Shown: in pieces, positions 42,246 through 53,871 of the stretch
Numbering within the stretch: the stretch's first letter is position 1
Layout of the letters: every line of letters starts with the position of its first letter
Source of the DNA: Asterella californica
Taxonomy: Eukaryota; Streptophyta; Marchantiopsida; Marchantiales; Aytoniaceae
DNA: 64,000 nt
NCBI GenBank assembly: GCA_036924285.1
Contig: JAYKYS010000010.1
Location: 19,257,001 to 19,321,000 of the forward strand
Direction: 5' to 3'
Position numbers and translations under genes: made by a program
Notes under the pieces: generated by a model
Told to the model about the DNA's origin: nothing
Database searches by the model: none
The model's input: the letters and a program-made list of their open reading frames with translations, nothing else

Positions 42246-42494
42246 ATTGACAAAAAATATGCACAGTTGATTGTCACGGCTGGAGTCTTGGAAGGGACCC
42301 AGGTGAGAGTACTAATCGATCATGGTGCAACAGAGAACTTTTTGTCTCCATCGACTGCTATGAAGTTGGGAATGGAGTTAGAAAGTGATGAGAGTGAAGA
42401 GGTGGAACTGCCCAATGGACAAATTGAGAGGATTGAATCCTTACCTCGAAAGATAGAACTTTCTTTAGGCAAATATTGCAAAGATATTGAGTGA
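42246..42494 (+). pseudogene. pol: Element C protease
   Basis: Contained in a 117-codon frame from 42141. The active-site block reads VLIDHGATENFLS: Asp-His-Gly where the family has Asp-Ser/Thr-Gly. AMKLGMEL and ELPNGQ blocks follow. A TGA at 42492-42494 interrupts; the second block, RLGMPWMEQYNPEVD, lies beyond it and ends in TGA at 42570-42572 at a usually conserved Trp. Confidence 0.8.
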
Positions 42495-42584
42495 CGAGTG
42501 ATCAAATTAGCCCATTATGATGTCAGATTGGGTATGCCGTGGATGGAGCAGTATAATCCCGAAGTGGATTGACGAAGAAAACTG

Positions 42585-43638
42585 GTGAAAATCAAACAGT
42601 GGAAAATCTTCGGAGATAGAGTGAGATCTCGAAGACAGAACTTGTCTTTGTATGTAATAGATACAAGTGTTATACGCAATAGCAATGTCTATTTTCTGGG
42701 TTTAATAAGAGAGGTCCCGGGTGCACGGCTCGACGGGCAGATTCCAAAAAGCTTGACAGAGGTGATAGCAGAATATGGGGATGTCTTTCTCGATGATCTT
42801 CCTTCAAGGTTATCACCAAAACGAAGGATTGATCACAAAATCGAGGTGATTCTAGGGAGCACCCCTCTTTGTAAGACCTCATACAGACTAGCACCACATG
42901 AATTGGAGGAGTGCAAAGCACAAATCGAGGAGATGTTGCAAAAAGAGTTCATCTAGCCCAGCGTATCACCATATGGAGCTCTAGTCCTTTTTGTTAAGAA
43001 AAAGGATAATACCCTACGGATGTGCATCGAGCACTCAATCAACAAACGGTGAAGAATAAGTATCCACTACCTCGGATGGATGACTTGTTCGACCAACTCG
43101 AAGGAGCAAAGTACTTCACGAAGCTAGACTTACGGAGCGGGTATAACCAGATTCAAATCGCTGATGAAGATGTGGAGAAGACTGTCTTTCGAACAAGGTA
43201 TGGTCACTTCGAATACTTAGTAATGCCATTTGGTCTCACAAATGCACCAGCCACCTTCATAGGTTTGATGAATGACATATTTTGCTCGTACTTAGATAGA
43301 TCAATCGTTGTATTTCTTGACGACATCCTAGTCTATAACAAAACTATGAAGGATCATGTGCACCATTTGAGGTTCTCCAAGTACTCCGCCAAAATAAATT
43401 GTATGCCAAAATTTCAAAATGTGAATTTGGCAAGACGGAGGTGGACTACTTAGGAGAAGGCATACAAGTAATGGCAGATAAAATAACTATCATCCAACAA
43501 TGGAAGGCTCCAGAAGATCAGACGCAACTTAAGAGCTTCATGAGATTGACAAGATTTTATCGTAGATTTGTTAAGCATTTTTCCAAGCTTGCACAACCAC
43601 TAACTGCTCTGTTAGGCAAAGGAAAGAAATGGATGTGA
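42585..43638 (+). pseudogene. pol: Element C reverse transcriptase
   Basis: Three open pieces. 42585-42956 is the linker and RT N-terminus (DVFLDDLPSRLSPKR, YRLAPHELEECK) ending in TAG at Gln or Arg. 43022-43453 is the RT core ([51 protein letters not shown] with the catalytic Asp pair). 43399-43638 is the thumb (FMRLTRFYRRFVKHFSKLAQ) ending in TGA at 43636. A ~5-base loss near 43028 removes part of the CxDYR block. The enzyme is non-functional as read. Confidence 0.88.
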
Positions 43639-43639
43639 G

Positions 43640-44105
43640 GAACAGCGCAAGAAGTAGATTTTAAAGCATTGAAAACCGCGCTACTACATGCTCTGATCCT
43701 CAAGTGGTACGACCCGAAGAAATCTATCAAGTTAGCAACGGACGCATCAGGCATGGCAGTAGGGACGGTATTGCAACAAGAATGAAAGGATGGTTGGCAT
43801 CCAATTGTATACTTCTCTCGGAAGTTGTTACCAGCAGAACAAAACTATCACACCACTGAAAGAGAAGAATTGACGATAGTCCTCGTCACGAAGCATTGGA
43901 AGCACTATCTAGAGGAGAAGGCTTTTGTGGTCAAGACAGACCACAAACCTTTAGTCTATTTGGAGACGCAGAAGGATCTCTCAAAGAGACAAATCCGTTG
44001 GGCAGAATGGAGACAGCGATTCAACATGACCATCATGTACGTGGAGGGCAAGAAGCAAATTGCTGATGCATTAACCCGCATGCCTATGGTGCATAACATA
44101 GTCTC
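43640..44105 (+). pseudogene. pol: Element C RNase H
   Basis: LATDASGMAVGTVLQQE carries the first catalytic Asp, followed by TGA at 43783-43785. Then YHTTEREELTIVLVTKHWKHY with the Glu, VVKTDHKPLVYL with the Asp, and GKKQIADALTRMP with the final Asp. Domain order and spacing are normal for Ty3/gypsy. Confidence 0.87.
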
Positions 44106-44199
44106 TAAAGTCAAGGTGAATTTTGACTTCTGGACAAAATTGATCGAGGACACAAGATCGGATGCACAGATTGTCGCAGCAAAACCTTCAAGAACCATC

Positions 44200-45348
44200 A
44201 CCCGCAACCATGGTTTGGTATTCCATGAAGGGAAGTTATGGATCCCAGATGATCCAGAACTACGCACCACCATACTAACTGAATGTCACCATTCAACCAT
44301 TGTAGGACACATGGAGGTAGAAAAGACATTGGAAGTAGTCCAACGAGTGTTCTATTGACCCAAGATGGCAGAGGATGTTGCAGTATACACTCGGAGTTGT
44401 GCAATGTGTCAACAAAATAAAGCTACAAATCAAGCATCCTCCGGTCTCCTTCAACCCCTCTTGATCCCTACCAAACATTGAGATCATGTTAGTATGGACT
44501 TAGTGTGTGAACTTCCCATGACCAGCTCAGGTTTTGACTCCATAGTCGTCTTTGTCGATAAGCTCAGCAAGATGATCCACCTTCGATCAACCACGAAAAA
44601 CGTCTCAGCACCGCAACTTGCCCAGTTATATTTGAACACCATTTTTGCTCAGCACGGTCTATCGCGTGTGCTTATAAAAGATAGAGGTCCTCAGTTTACT
44701 AGCCTGTTTTGGAGAACCTTATTTGGTCTGTTCAAGACCAAACTTGCCATGTCTACTGCTTATCATCCACAAACCAATGGACAAACTGAAAGAGCCAATC
44801 GCACCATTGAAGACATGCTACGAGCCTTTACTCTAGAGGAGCAAGCGAAGTGAGACACCTTATTCCCTTTGGTAGAATTTGCCTACAACAACTCTCTCAA
44901 TGCATCTATCCGTGAAACGTCTTTTTATCTCATGTACGGCGAACATCCTCTCACACCAGCAAGTTTGACACGATTCGGCACGACGTCGTCAGTCAACACC
45001 AAAGTGGATGCTGTCAATAAATTCGTTGCACGAATTCAACAAGGAGTGGAAAAAGCTAAGGTGAAACTACAAGTTGCTCAGAACCGACAAAAGCAATATG
45101 TCGATGGACACCGTCGGCACGAAGAGTTCACGATTGGTGATCAAGTTTGGTTATCCACAACCAACCTTACTCTGATCGGCAGTCATAAATTCAACCCTCG
45201 CTTCATCGTGCCTTTCTCTGTTGTCCGTAGAATTGGAGCAGTGACATATCAACTCGAACTTCCACCCCACATGAAGATTCATCTGGTTTTTCAGGTGTCT
45301 TTATCACGGCGATATACACCACGACCTCCTCAATTTGGTAATTCGTAA
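44200..45348 (+). pseudogene. pol: Element C integrase
   Basis: HHCC zinc domain: HHSTIVGH then CAMCQQ (44280-44415), split by TGA at 44356. The core in 44494-44853 has the DDE triad in VSMDLVCELP, IKDRGPQF and QTERANR. TGA at 44479 and 44851 sit at Trp positions. The C-terminal part (44869-45348) has LVEFAYNNSLNAS and GDQVWLSTTN. Then FNPRFIVPFSVVRRIG is the GPY/F-like module. Confidence 0.88.
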
Positions 45349-45580
45349 GTCGCGACCACTACCTCCTCAAATTATCGATGACGAGGAAGAGTTTGAAGTG
45401 GAATGCATCTTAAAGAAACGTGTTCGTGGGACTCGTCATCAACATGTAGATTATTTGGTCAAATGGAAAGGTTATCCATTACATGAAGCAACATGGGAAC
45501 TTGCAACCAATCTTGCATACGCTCCACTCATAGTGCAAGCTTTCGAACAGCAGTTGAGCAACGAGGACGTTGCTTCTTAA
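45335..45580 (+). pseudogene. pol: Element C chromodomain
   Basis: EEEFEVECILKKRVRG then VDYLVKWKGYPLHEATWELATNL, a complete chromodomain fused to the integrase C-terminus. In chromoviruses this module directs insertion toward modified histones. The frame is offset from the integrase C-terminal frame by an overlap at 45335-45348. It ends at TAA, 10-13 bp before the LTR. Confidence 0.9.
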
Positions 45581-45593
45581 AAGGGGGGAGGTT
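45579..45593 (+). promoter_or_regulatory. Polypurine tract of element C
   Basis: AAAAGGGGGGAGGTT directly before the 3' LTR; it primes plus-strand cDNA. Confidence 0.9.
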
Positions 45594-46047
45594 TGTAATA
45601 AGTAGAGCTCTACTTATCAACTAGAGGAGAAATTGGTTTGGTAGAAGTCTTTGGTATAAGAATTAGTTACGGCTAAGTTGGACGAAGAATACATGCAGCA
45701 AATAGTACTTCTACCAATAGGCGAGTGCGCCAAAAGTCCGCCGGGAAGCTTCCAGAAGGAAGCTTCTAGAAAGAAGCTTCTAGAACTTTCCAGCCGGGAA
45801 GCTTCCAAAATGAAGTTTCTAGAAAGAAGCTTCTAGAACTTTCCAGCGAGTCTCTTACGTGGCTCATTCTGAACCCTCTATATGTTGTTCTAGATCTAAG
45901 GCTGCATGTAAGCCACATTAGCGATCCGCGTGAGAGATGAGCATTGACCGGAAGCTTATCATGTACTATTCCTCTCACTATATAAAGGCTGCGAATGCAC
46001 CACCACGGGCATTCGAGTTTTGAGTTCACTCTAGAGCCCATCTTACA
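45594..46047 (+). mobile_element. Element C 3' LTR, intact
   Basis: 454 bp, TGTAATAAG to CATCTTACA, uninterrupted. It served to define the boundaries of the D insertion in the 5' LTR. Confidence 0.93.
45745..45843 (+). promoter_or_regulatory. Heat shock element cluster in C 3' LTR
   Basis: Modules: GAAgcTTCcaGAA (45745-45757), GAAgcTTCtaGAA (45759-45771), GAAgcTTCtaGAActTTC (45773-45790), GAAgtTTCtaGAA (45812-45824), GAAgcTTCtaGAActTTC (45826-45843). The TATA box lies 136 bp downstream at 45979. Conservation in both LTRs of an old element argues against chance. Confidence 0.68.
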
Positions 46048-46439
46048 GTCCCTAGATATGCAAGATGACTCTCTTCCAAGAGGTCAACATGCCAAAACAG
46101 GACACACAAGCCAAGAGGAATTGATCTTGAGACCACTTTCCTCCTAGGTGGACGTCATATCACTAGGATGGCCTCTGTTTTCGTCCAGAAAAGAAATACA
46201 GTTGGTACATATTCTTAAGGAATTGTTTTTGTAAAATCTTTACTAGCTTTTCTTACACTAACTTCTTTGTACAACTCCGTTAGAGTGAATGAGTAGTCAA
46301 AACTATAGTACTCACAAACACCTACACACTCACGCTGTCAGATCATGAATTCGAGTCACGAGCCAGAATCGACAGATTTCTCTCTTTTGCACTTTTCATA
46401 ACTTAAGACTTGTACTAACTATTACCTAGAATGTCTTTT
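46048..46439. other. Unassigned sequence right of element C
   Basis: AT-rich, no motif, ORF or repeat that I can relate to anything else in the window. Begins with the C target duplication. Confidence 0.5.
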
Positions 46440-48430
46440 CTCGAAACCGGAAGTATGAAGTCGCTCTTCTTGATGAGCTCTGCATTCTGGAACTTTTTCC
46501 TCTTCGTGATGATATTTTAACCCAAGCTCGAGGGCAGCTTGTCAAGCATAGCCTCGGCTTAGCTCCTGCCCAGCTTGATAAGCTTCGGGGCAGGTTCTCT
46601 TACAACTACGTACACAATGGAAGAAAAACCTTCTGTTACTAATTTTCACTATACAGACTCACATGCAACACGACAACGTATTCGCCTCTCCAAGTCTGAC
46701 TCCTTAGGATACATAGCTCGCAAAATTTGTATTATGATGGAAGGTATTCTTGCTTACGACTCAAGACATCTAGAACCACATTATTCTCATGCTTTGTGGA
46801 TTAATTCCACATTCATGAGCGCCAAAGTATCATGCCACCGGAGTTACTTTGATGTCATCCGATCTTGTATCTCACAATACTTGAGCGGAATATTATCAGT
46901 ATACACTTGGGTTTTGTGAAGTCTCAAGTAATGCCGCCATTTCTTCAAGCAATTAACCACCATAAATAGTTCTTTCACGTGAGTCGGTCACCGACTCTCC
47001 GTCCCATATAACTTCTTGCTTTCGTAAGCTACAAATTTCTCATCCTGCAACAACACTTCGTCAATCACATAGTTGCTAACGTCCGTGTGCACCTCGAACG
47101 GTTTATCAAACTCTGACAGCTTCAAAACTGACACCTTTGACAAAATAGATTTGATCGTTTGGAACGCATCATCCACCTCATTGGTCCAACTTACATGTGC
47201 ATCTTTTCTCGTCCAGTCCGTCAGCGACTTCGTGATCTTTGAAAATCTCTTCACATACTTACGGTAGAACTGTGCCAATCCTATGAATCATCTCATCTCC
47301 TTTATTGTAGTCAGAGGCTCCTAAGTCACAATCGCATCCACCTTCTGCATATCTGGACGGACTCCTGCTGCACTTATGACATGTCTTAAGAAGTTAATGC
47401 GTTCCAAATCAAACTCACTCTTGTCAACGTCATCCTTAACTACTCCGCGTGCGACTCCAAAGTTTTGGAGTCGATCAAGATGTCGTCGATGTAAACGATG
47501 ACAAAATCATCCATCTCCTCGTAAAAAAATTATGTTCATGAACGTAGTGAATGTTGAAGGGCGTTGCATAGTCCAAATGATATCACCACGAATTCCAACG
47601 ACTGTATCTGGTTCAGCAAGCGGTCTTTTCAACATCCAGGGCAGCTATCTGGATCTGGTTATATCTTGACTTCAAGTCTATCTTGCTGAAGTACTAGACG
47701 CTAACCTATCAAACAAGTCGTCTATCCTTGGCAAGGGATAATGATTCTTCATCGTCACCTTATTGAGCGTACGATAAATTACGCAAAGCCATAACTTTTC
47801 ATCCTTCCTCTTTGCAAAAGGAACTAGGACTCCGTAAGATGACTTGCTGGTTTGAATATATCTCTGCATTAATAGCTCACCGAGTTATCTTTTCTACCTA
47901 ATTGAGTCGGTAAGGAGGTTTGGATGGTGGTTCTGATCCTGACAAGATCTCGATCTTGTGACCCAGCATCCGCCTCGGAGGTAATTCAACAAGTAGCTCA
48001 TCCGTCAAGACATCATCAAACTCCTTAATCACTTCACAAAGCACCTTCAGAAGTTTAGTCGCATCTCTTGATGTTTCTTCTTGTCTACCATCCGCCATCA
48101 AATTTGCAACTCGCATCAAACACATGACTCCCTCGCTGAAGTCCATCTGTTTGCTTTTGATCAAATTCACCGCAAAGTCGTCAATTTTCCACGTCTTTCG
48201 GATCAGCTTTATTGCCAACTTCCGCACTTTAACTTTGACGTTCAACCTCAAAGGTTTTCCAAAACCGCATGGATGTCATCATCTCGCACACCGTGAAGTT
48301 CTCTGTGAACTTCAACTTCCCACACGCAAATCGTATGTCAAAGATCACTTTCAGAAGTTTGGTACGTCTTGCCCTTGACAAAGCTCACCTGAATAGGCTT
48401 GTCTTTCTTGGAAGTAGACAAGCCCACATT
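46440..48430 (-). pseudogene. pol: Element H: decayed gypsy pol fragment
   Basis: Read leftward: protease-RT linker (48251-47898; FDDVLTDELLVELPPRR, PYRLN), RT start (47869-47678; SYGVLVPFAKRKDE, NHYPLPRIDDLFDRL), RT core in broken frames (47680-47300; DLKSRYNQIQIA), RT thumb and RNase H start (47278-46988; MAQFYRKYVKRFSKI, FEVHTDVSNYVIDEVLLQ), then RNase H (46980-46800; WRHYLRLHKTQVYTDN, LRWHDTLALMNVELIH). 46440-46800 is probably decayed RNase H-integrase linker. It is chromovirus-like but more eroded than element C. No LTR is visible; the right end meets a family B LTR fragment. Confidence 0.72.
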
Positions 48431-48437
48431 TATCCAT

Positions 48438-48703
48438 ATGGTAAACCTAAAGTTATGTACTTTGAACAACATAGATAAGTATGAAACCACTTGCACAAGA
48501 GTATGAGTGCTTGAACAAGATAAATAGCATACTATCAATCTATTAGGACTCAAAATATATAGCATAAAATAGTGTTAACACCATATGCAAAAGTGCCAAA
48601 CATATGCATAAAGAACTAGCATTAATATTTAGCTAACTTCTATTACTACTAAACTCAAGTGTTGGAGTAAAAGTGTAGCATGTAGTCGCCAAGTAGTGCG
48701 ACA
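48438..48703 (-). mobile_element. Truncated family B LTR
   Basis: 266 bp matching the LTR start region at 60930-61194, ending at GTGCGACA. A polypurine tract (minus strand AGAGGGGGTGGA, 48704-48716) abuts it, so this was the 3' LTR of the fragment to its right. Confidence 0.8.
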
Positions 48704-48716
48704 TCCACCCCCTCTA

Positions 48717-50388
48717 AAGTTGCACATCCTCCGATATGTGCAACTTTTCCGATATGTGCAACTATCCCTCCTCTAGATCAAATCTCTTCAGCTCCAGCTT
48801 CAAACTCATTTTCAATCTACATTGAGTCTTCAGCTTCATCCTCAATAAACTCTGTAATGTTCTAGTCCTCCCCTCTCCTTTTGAAGAGCTTGATCCTCTT
48901 CCGTGCAACTGGTATCTTGAGCATTGCACTATCTAATCCTCTCAAGGAGTGTGTGGCATTATCATGAACTTCTAACATCACATAAAGTCCAAATCATCAC
49001 TTGGAAAACTTTTTGAGAGTGTCATATTGATTATCAAGACTACTATCATATAGACTAACACCCAATCATCTTCCTTAATTGGCTTGGGTGATAATCTATG
49101 AGTCCTATCAAATCTGTCTTTGTTTCTCTCTCTAGCAGTCTTTAACCTTTCCATAACTTTGGCAACATCATCAAGTCTTCGTTCTAACTGCATGATCCTT
49201 AATGCAAGAAGATCCTATGTACTTCTACCATCTTCCCATGACAAAACATTCCAAGTAGGCACAACCTCCTTAATCGGCATCATAGGTTTTTGCCCTAGTA
49301 TCAACTCTGCTGGTATGTAACCTATAACAATACTATCGTTGTATGGTATGTCCATAAAGCAAATGATAGTAATCTAGGTCATTCACGGATCTTACTCTTG
49401 CAAGCTTTTATCAAAGCTTTGATGATTGACGGACGACCACGTTCACTCTTGTCATTCCCTTCATGATTGTAAACAGTGGTTAATGTTAACTTAATTCCCA
49501 ATTGCTTGAAGAACTCAACTGCTTCTTGTGAATCCAACTCACCCTTATCTATAGTGATCTTTCTCACACACCCATATCTACAAATAACATCTTCAAGTAG
49601 AAAGTGACATACACTAGTAGTGGTCTTCTTCCTCAAGGCACGACCTTCAACTTGATTAGATAGATCTTCTCTAGCCAAGACTAGATACCTCATTTGTCCA
49701 AGCCCAAATGGCATAGTTACAAAATCAAGTACCCATTTGTAATGAATGGCTAAAGGATAGATAAGATGCAATCCATCACGATGACATGTATTGGAATACA
49801 TCTAGCAATGTATACATGATGAAACAAACTGTACTACATCTTAATACATACCCTTCCACCAATACTTCTCTTTCATTTTGACAAATGTAGCCCAAACTCC
49901 TCTATGACAAGCCCATAGACTCCCATGGAATTCTTTGATCAGCTTCTGCTGCAATTCTAGGTCACATATCACATGTTGTGATATACCTCTTTATACCTTA
50001 CGACGCTTTCATAGATGTCTTTCATGTAAAAAATAACCATAAGATGTTCAATGGATCCTCTTGAAATCTACATCATACCAGTCTTCTTGTCTTCCCAATG
50101 AACTCAAATAGCGTCCAAGATCCGACCACTCTCCATCATACATAGTTTCTTCGAATAACTCCAATGGAGTTGCAAAACAACTTCTATCTTTTCTAGCAAG
50201 GACGTTAGAATAGAACTATTTCTCACATTTTCCTGATCATCTATCATTTCTTTCTCATTGTAATACCTAACCCTTGATAACATATTTGCCACAAGATTGT
50301 TTTTTCTTGAAATATGTCTAAATTCTAGATTCAAGGACTTTATATATGCTATCCACCTCAACATAGCAATATCTAGAGTAGTACAAGA
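48717..50388 (-). pseudogene. pol: Decayed family B pol: integrase and RNase H
   Basis: Degenerate relative of 61195-62800. Integrase C-terminus at 49193-48978 (RLKTARERNKDRFDRTHRL) and integrase core at 49801-49379 (LVTM-like entry, ITIDKGELDSQEAVEFF, NHEGNDKSERGRP) with the last two DDE residues recognisable. RNase H end at 50388-50104 (AMLRWIAYIKSLNLEFRHI). Stops and shifts throughout. The right end is cut at about 50388 by Tat-derived sequence. Confidence 0.8.
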
Positions 50389-52237
50389 GAAAAGCGCAGA
50401 AGACAAGGTACTTAGGAGATCAGGACGTGGAGTTCCTGGAATCAGTGTGGGATGACAGAGTGCCAATCTACTGGGGCGCGTACATCCACAACTATGTACA
50501 GACGGAGCTAGCATACTTGGGTACCCCGGCGGGAGGACATCTGACGCCCTTCTTCTGCTACTTGTATGTAGCCATGGGGGATCTTAGGGAAGATCAGCTG
50601 GCAGTGTATGGGCCAACGGAGCGACAGGAGGTGAAGGAGGAGACCTCGGGAGACGATGACCGAGAAGCAGCAGCAACGCCCCCTCCCACTCTGATACCAC
50701 AGCTAAGGCCCGGCTCTCACCAGAAGACGCTTCTGGTGAGGGAAGACGAGTCGGAAGACGCCACGTCAGTGAGGAAGATGGGTCACAGAAGTGTACCGAG
50801 GACACCCATCTCCCTCATCCATTCAGGATCAGAGTCGGACTCAGAGGAAGACTTGCTGAGTACCCGATCGGAGCAGAAGACAGCTTCTGTAACACTTGGG
50901 AGTCTTCCGAAGACTCCAGAAGACGAAGGATGGATGGGTATTCCTACTGCGATGCGAGGAAGCGCAAAGAGGAGAGCCGCTCCTGCCACGAGGAGTCTTC
51001 CACCCCGGAAGATGAGAAGAGTAGCTTCTTCTCGTGCGCAGAAGATGAAGGCCGTAGTGGTGGAAGAGGCTCCCTTGCCTCTGGAAGACGAAGTCGACAC
51101 CCTCGAGCGAGTGGTGGGGATGAACTTGTCTTCTGCAGGAAGACGACTGGAGGAGTTCAGTGCCTACTTCCAGAAGGAGATCCAGCCCGCTATGGAGTTG
51201 CTGGAAAGGAGAGCGAGGGCACAGGAGAAGCCCTTACAGCCTGGATTCGGCCTGCGCACCTTGCTGCGACAGGAAGACAGCCAGCAGAAGACGGAGTCTC
51301 TGGAAGCTAGTCTCCGCACTACGGAGAAGCTTGCAGCCAGGTACAAGGCGGAAGCAGCCGCTTCTGCCAAGGAGTCGATGCAACTTCAGAAGAGCAACTA
51401 GGAGTTGCAGGCGCGAGTACAGCAGCGTGATCAGGAAGTTCTCCGAGTACGGGAGAAGATCACTGCCCTCGCAGAAGAGCAGACCACTTGGAAGATGCAG
51501 CGAGAAGCCGCAGAAGCGCGAGCTGCAACGGAGAAGACGCAGAGGGAAGCAGCGGAGGCTCGTGCGCGGAAGATGCTGGCTCAGTCGGTAGAAGCGCTTC
51601 GGAAGAAGTTCAACTTCACCGCGGGTAAGAAGTTACTTACCTCAGCTAGGGAATGGGACAGCGAGTCCAAGACGAGGTTGGTGGAATGCAGAGATAGCAT
51701 GTTCAGGTACCTGCATAGACAGATAGAAGGAGTGAAGACACTTTATGGTCTTCCCTCACTTCCGACACCTGCAACCGCATCTTCCCAAGCCCCAGCACCC
51801 TCGACTGGATCCGGAATGGAGAAGGAGGAGTTCGATCTCGCTGTACACTTGGTGGTGACAGCGTTGGAAGACGAGAAGACTCCAGAAGACGCCCCGGAAG
51901 ACATGAAGACGAGCCGTCTTCCCAGGTATTCCGCGTGGAGGAAGCGACTTCCCCGGACCTCTATGAGATCGCCATGGTCCCTAGTACTGCATCTGTGCCT
52001 CAGAAGACCGAAGACGCACCATTCGACTCGTCTTCCCAGAAGACCATGCCGTCTTCCGAAGTCGAAGCCGAGGAAGACGCAGCCGCAGAAATAGCAGGGC
52101 CAGCGAAGAGCGAGGAGAGGGAAGCTACCTCAGTGGTACCCGAGGTAAGTGCAGGGCTTCCCAGCCCATCAGAAGTCGAGGTAGTAGCTCCGGTAGGAGC
52201 AGATCATGTAGAGATTGCCACCGAGCAATCAGAGTAG
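50389..52237 (+). pseudogene. Longest copy of the Tat-associated coiled-coil ORF
   Basis: Open from before 50427 to TAG at 51399-51401, where relatives have CAG. It continues in the same frame to about 51920, then shifts to a frame ending at 52237. About 600 codons in all. N-terminal part: YLGDQDVEFLESVWDDRV, IYWGAYIHNYV, GGHLTPFFCYLYVAMGDL. Then an acidic Ser/Asp/Glu region (about 60-150), a basic patch (RRAAPATRSLPPRKMRRV), and a long coiled coil from about 215 (MELLERRARAQEKPLQPG, TTEKLAARYKAEAAASAKE, REAAEARAATEKTQREAAE). VEALRKKFNFTAGKKLL and FRYLHRQIEGVKTLYGLP follow, then an acidic tail ending VEIATEQSE. No catalytic motif or known family seen. The start is not determinable. Confidence 0.65.
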
Positions 52238-53871
52238 TTAGCAAACTCAATCGACACTTCCAGATTTAGTAGGATCAGACATGCTATCTTAAGGGTGGCA
52301 GTTTTCCATGTAAAAATAGTTAGGACCCCATGTGGCAGCATAGGTAGCGTAGGAGTAACACAGTGGAGGGCTAATTGGGAAGAGGGACCGCATGCATGTG
52401 AGGTGACAACCTCTTGTCAGCGCCTCTCTCTCTCTCCTTGGTGGTCGCCTCCCCTGACTCTCGAGGCAAATGGTTAAGTAGGATAGCAGGGTAGGAGAAA
52501 AGCTCTCTGAGAGCTCTGTCAGTTCTGTAGAATTCGGCAGTAACTGAACATACACACCGATTCTACAGGCAGGCAGGCGAGACACATTAGAGCAAAGACA
52601 GTCTTAGCGCACTACACCCGTTGTTGGAAACATACGAATAGTCTTGGAATATACAGGAGGGGTCTGCATACTCGCACCAGCAGTGGTTCGAAGATGTAGA
52701 TAGAGGTAGTGGACAGTCCAGGAACAGGGAACGGCATCCTCGTGCAGTCCTGTTGGCTGGGCTGGTGTGTCGAGGAGTAGACGCAGGAAGTAGAGGGAGT
52801 GAGCTTCCCAATGCCATTGTGACTTCTTCTCGGGGAATAGATTGTGGATTTGAGTGCAGCAGCTTTGTCCATGTCTTCTGGATGGTGGGTTCATTGAATT
52901 CGCTCCCAATTGTGCATGGGAAGTGTTCTTCTTGAGTGACGATGACTGTCAGCAGTTGTGGAAGTGTAGCTTGACTCGTTCAGTAGAGCACTTGGGATCT
53001 ACGTACGAACGGTCTTTTGGGTAAGTGATCCCAGAAGACAGAGCAGTCAGAGCAGCGAAGTGAAGAAGAAAGAAGACTTCTTCCCGCAACAGAAGACGAC
53101 ATCCTCGAGTAGAAGACGGTGCTACAGTACTCACGTTTGTTGTCTTCCTCCCCAAACTATTACAAGCAGGGATGGCTTGTTAGTCAGGATCCGGACTAGA
53201 AGCATGTCGAAATCTTAATTGCCCTTTTTCATCCTGTTTTCTCTTGTTTGGATTTCTTCTTCTTCCCATCTTTTCTCATCTTCCCCATCTTCTTATCTTC
53301 TTCTAGTGAGCTTCCGATACTTCTATTGAGCTTTCGTGAAGGTGAATGTCGTTGTAGCGCTGCCGGAAGACAACTTCCGTAGGCAGAAGCCTGGGAAGGC
53401 TACAGGAGGCATACACCCTGTGATTTATCCAACCCGATGGAATGTGAGTGTGAGAATAAGGTGTAACGATTGTTACTAGTCGACTTCTGCGAAGCCGGAC
53501 AGCCTTCTGGAGGTGTGAGAAGACGAGCTAAACCCCCAGAAGACGAGAATCGTTTCGGGAAGATGGTAACGAGAAGACCGGAAGAAGCAACCTGGAAGCA
53601 GGAAGATCGTCTTCCCGAGCTTCTCTGTGAATAGTTGTGTGATATTTTAGTTGGTAGTTGTTTGGTTGGGTCTAGAGCACCATTTGGCGTATCTGGAAGA
53701 CGTGTTGTTTTGTGTGGTTTTGTGAGAAGACGGGATTTCTAGGCAAAACCCGTGTGTTTGTGTGTTTGAACAGATCTTAGAACTTAGAGCAGCGTTACTT
53801 GTGCAAATCCTCTGTGGGAACGATATCTTGTATACTAAATGGGCAAAAGGAGAAATCCTACGTCACTACAA
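52238..53871 (+). mobile_element. Tat LTR 3' part
   Basis: Colinear with 24403-26037, ending GTCACTACA at 53871. The LTR 5' part (TGTGGTG start and GAAGAC-dense zone) is absent from this copy: the long ORF runs straight into it. Confidence 0.85.

Larger units (their letters stand above)
34376..46047 (+). mobile_element. Element C: Ty3/gypsy chromovirus with two nested insertions
   Basis: LTR-PBS-gag-PR-RT-RH-INT-chromodomain-PPT-LTR, plus strand. Flanks are GTCTC (34371-34375) and GTCCC (46048-46052), a 5-bp duplication with one change. Without the family D LTR (34642-36662) and Tat solo LTR (37174-40919), the element is about 5.9 kb, normal for a plant chromovirus. gag and pol contain many stops, so it is non-autonomous now. 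Confidence 0.92.

Noticed and set aside
46575..46919. 114-codon plus-strand ORF
   Set aside because: It overlaps decayed minus-strand RNase H sequence of element H and shows no motif, so it is most likely a shadow frame.
50427..52237. Coiled-coil ORF as a host gene captured at this locus only
   Set aside because: Related sequence occurs inside three other Tat LTRs, so it travels with the family. Ultimate host origin remains possible.
52949..53155. 68-codon minus-strand ORF recurring in Tat LTRs
   Set aside because: Same reasoning: conserved LTR sequence read in an antisense frame. I see no sign of selection without an alignment.
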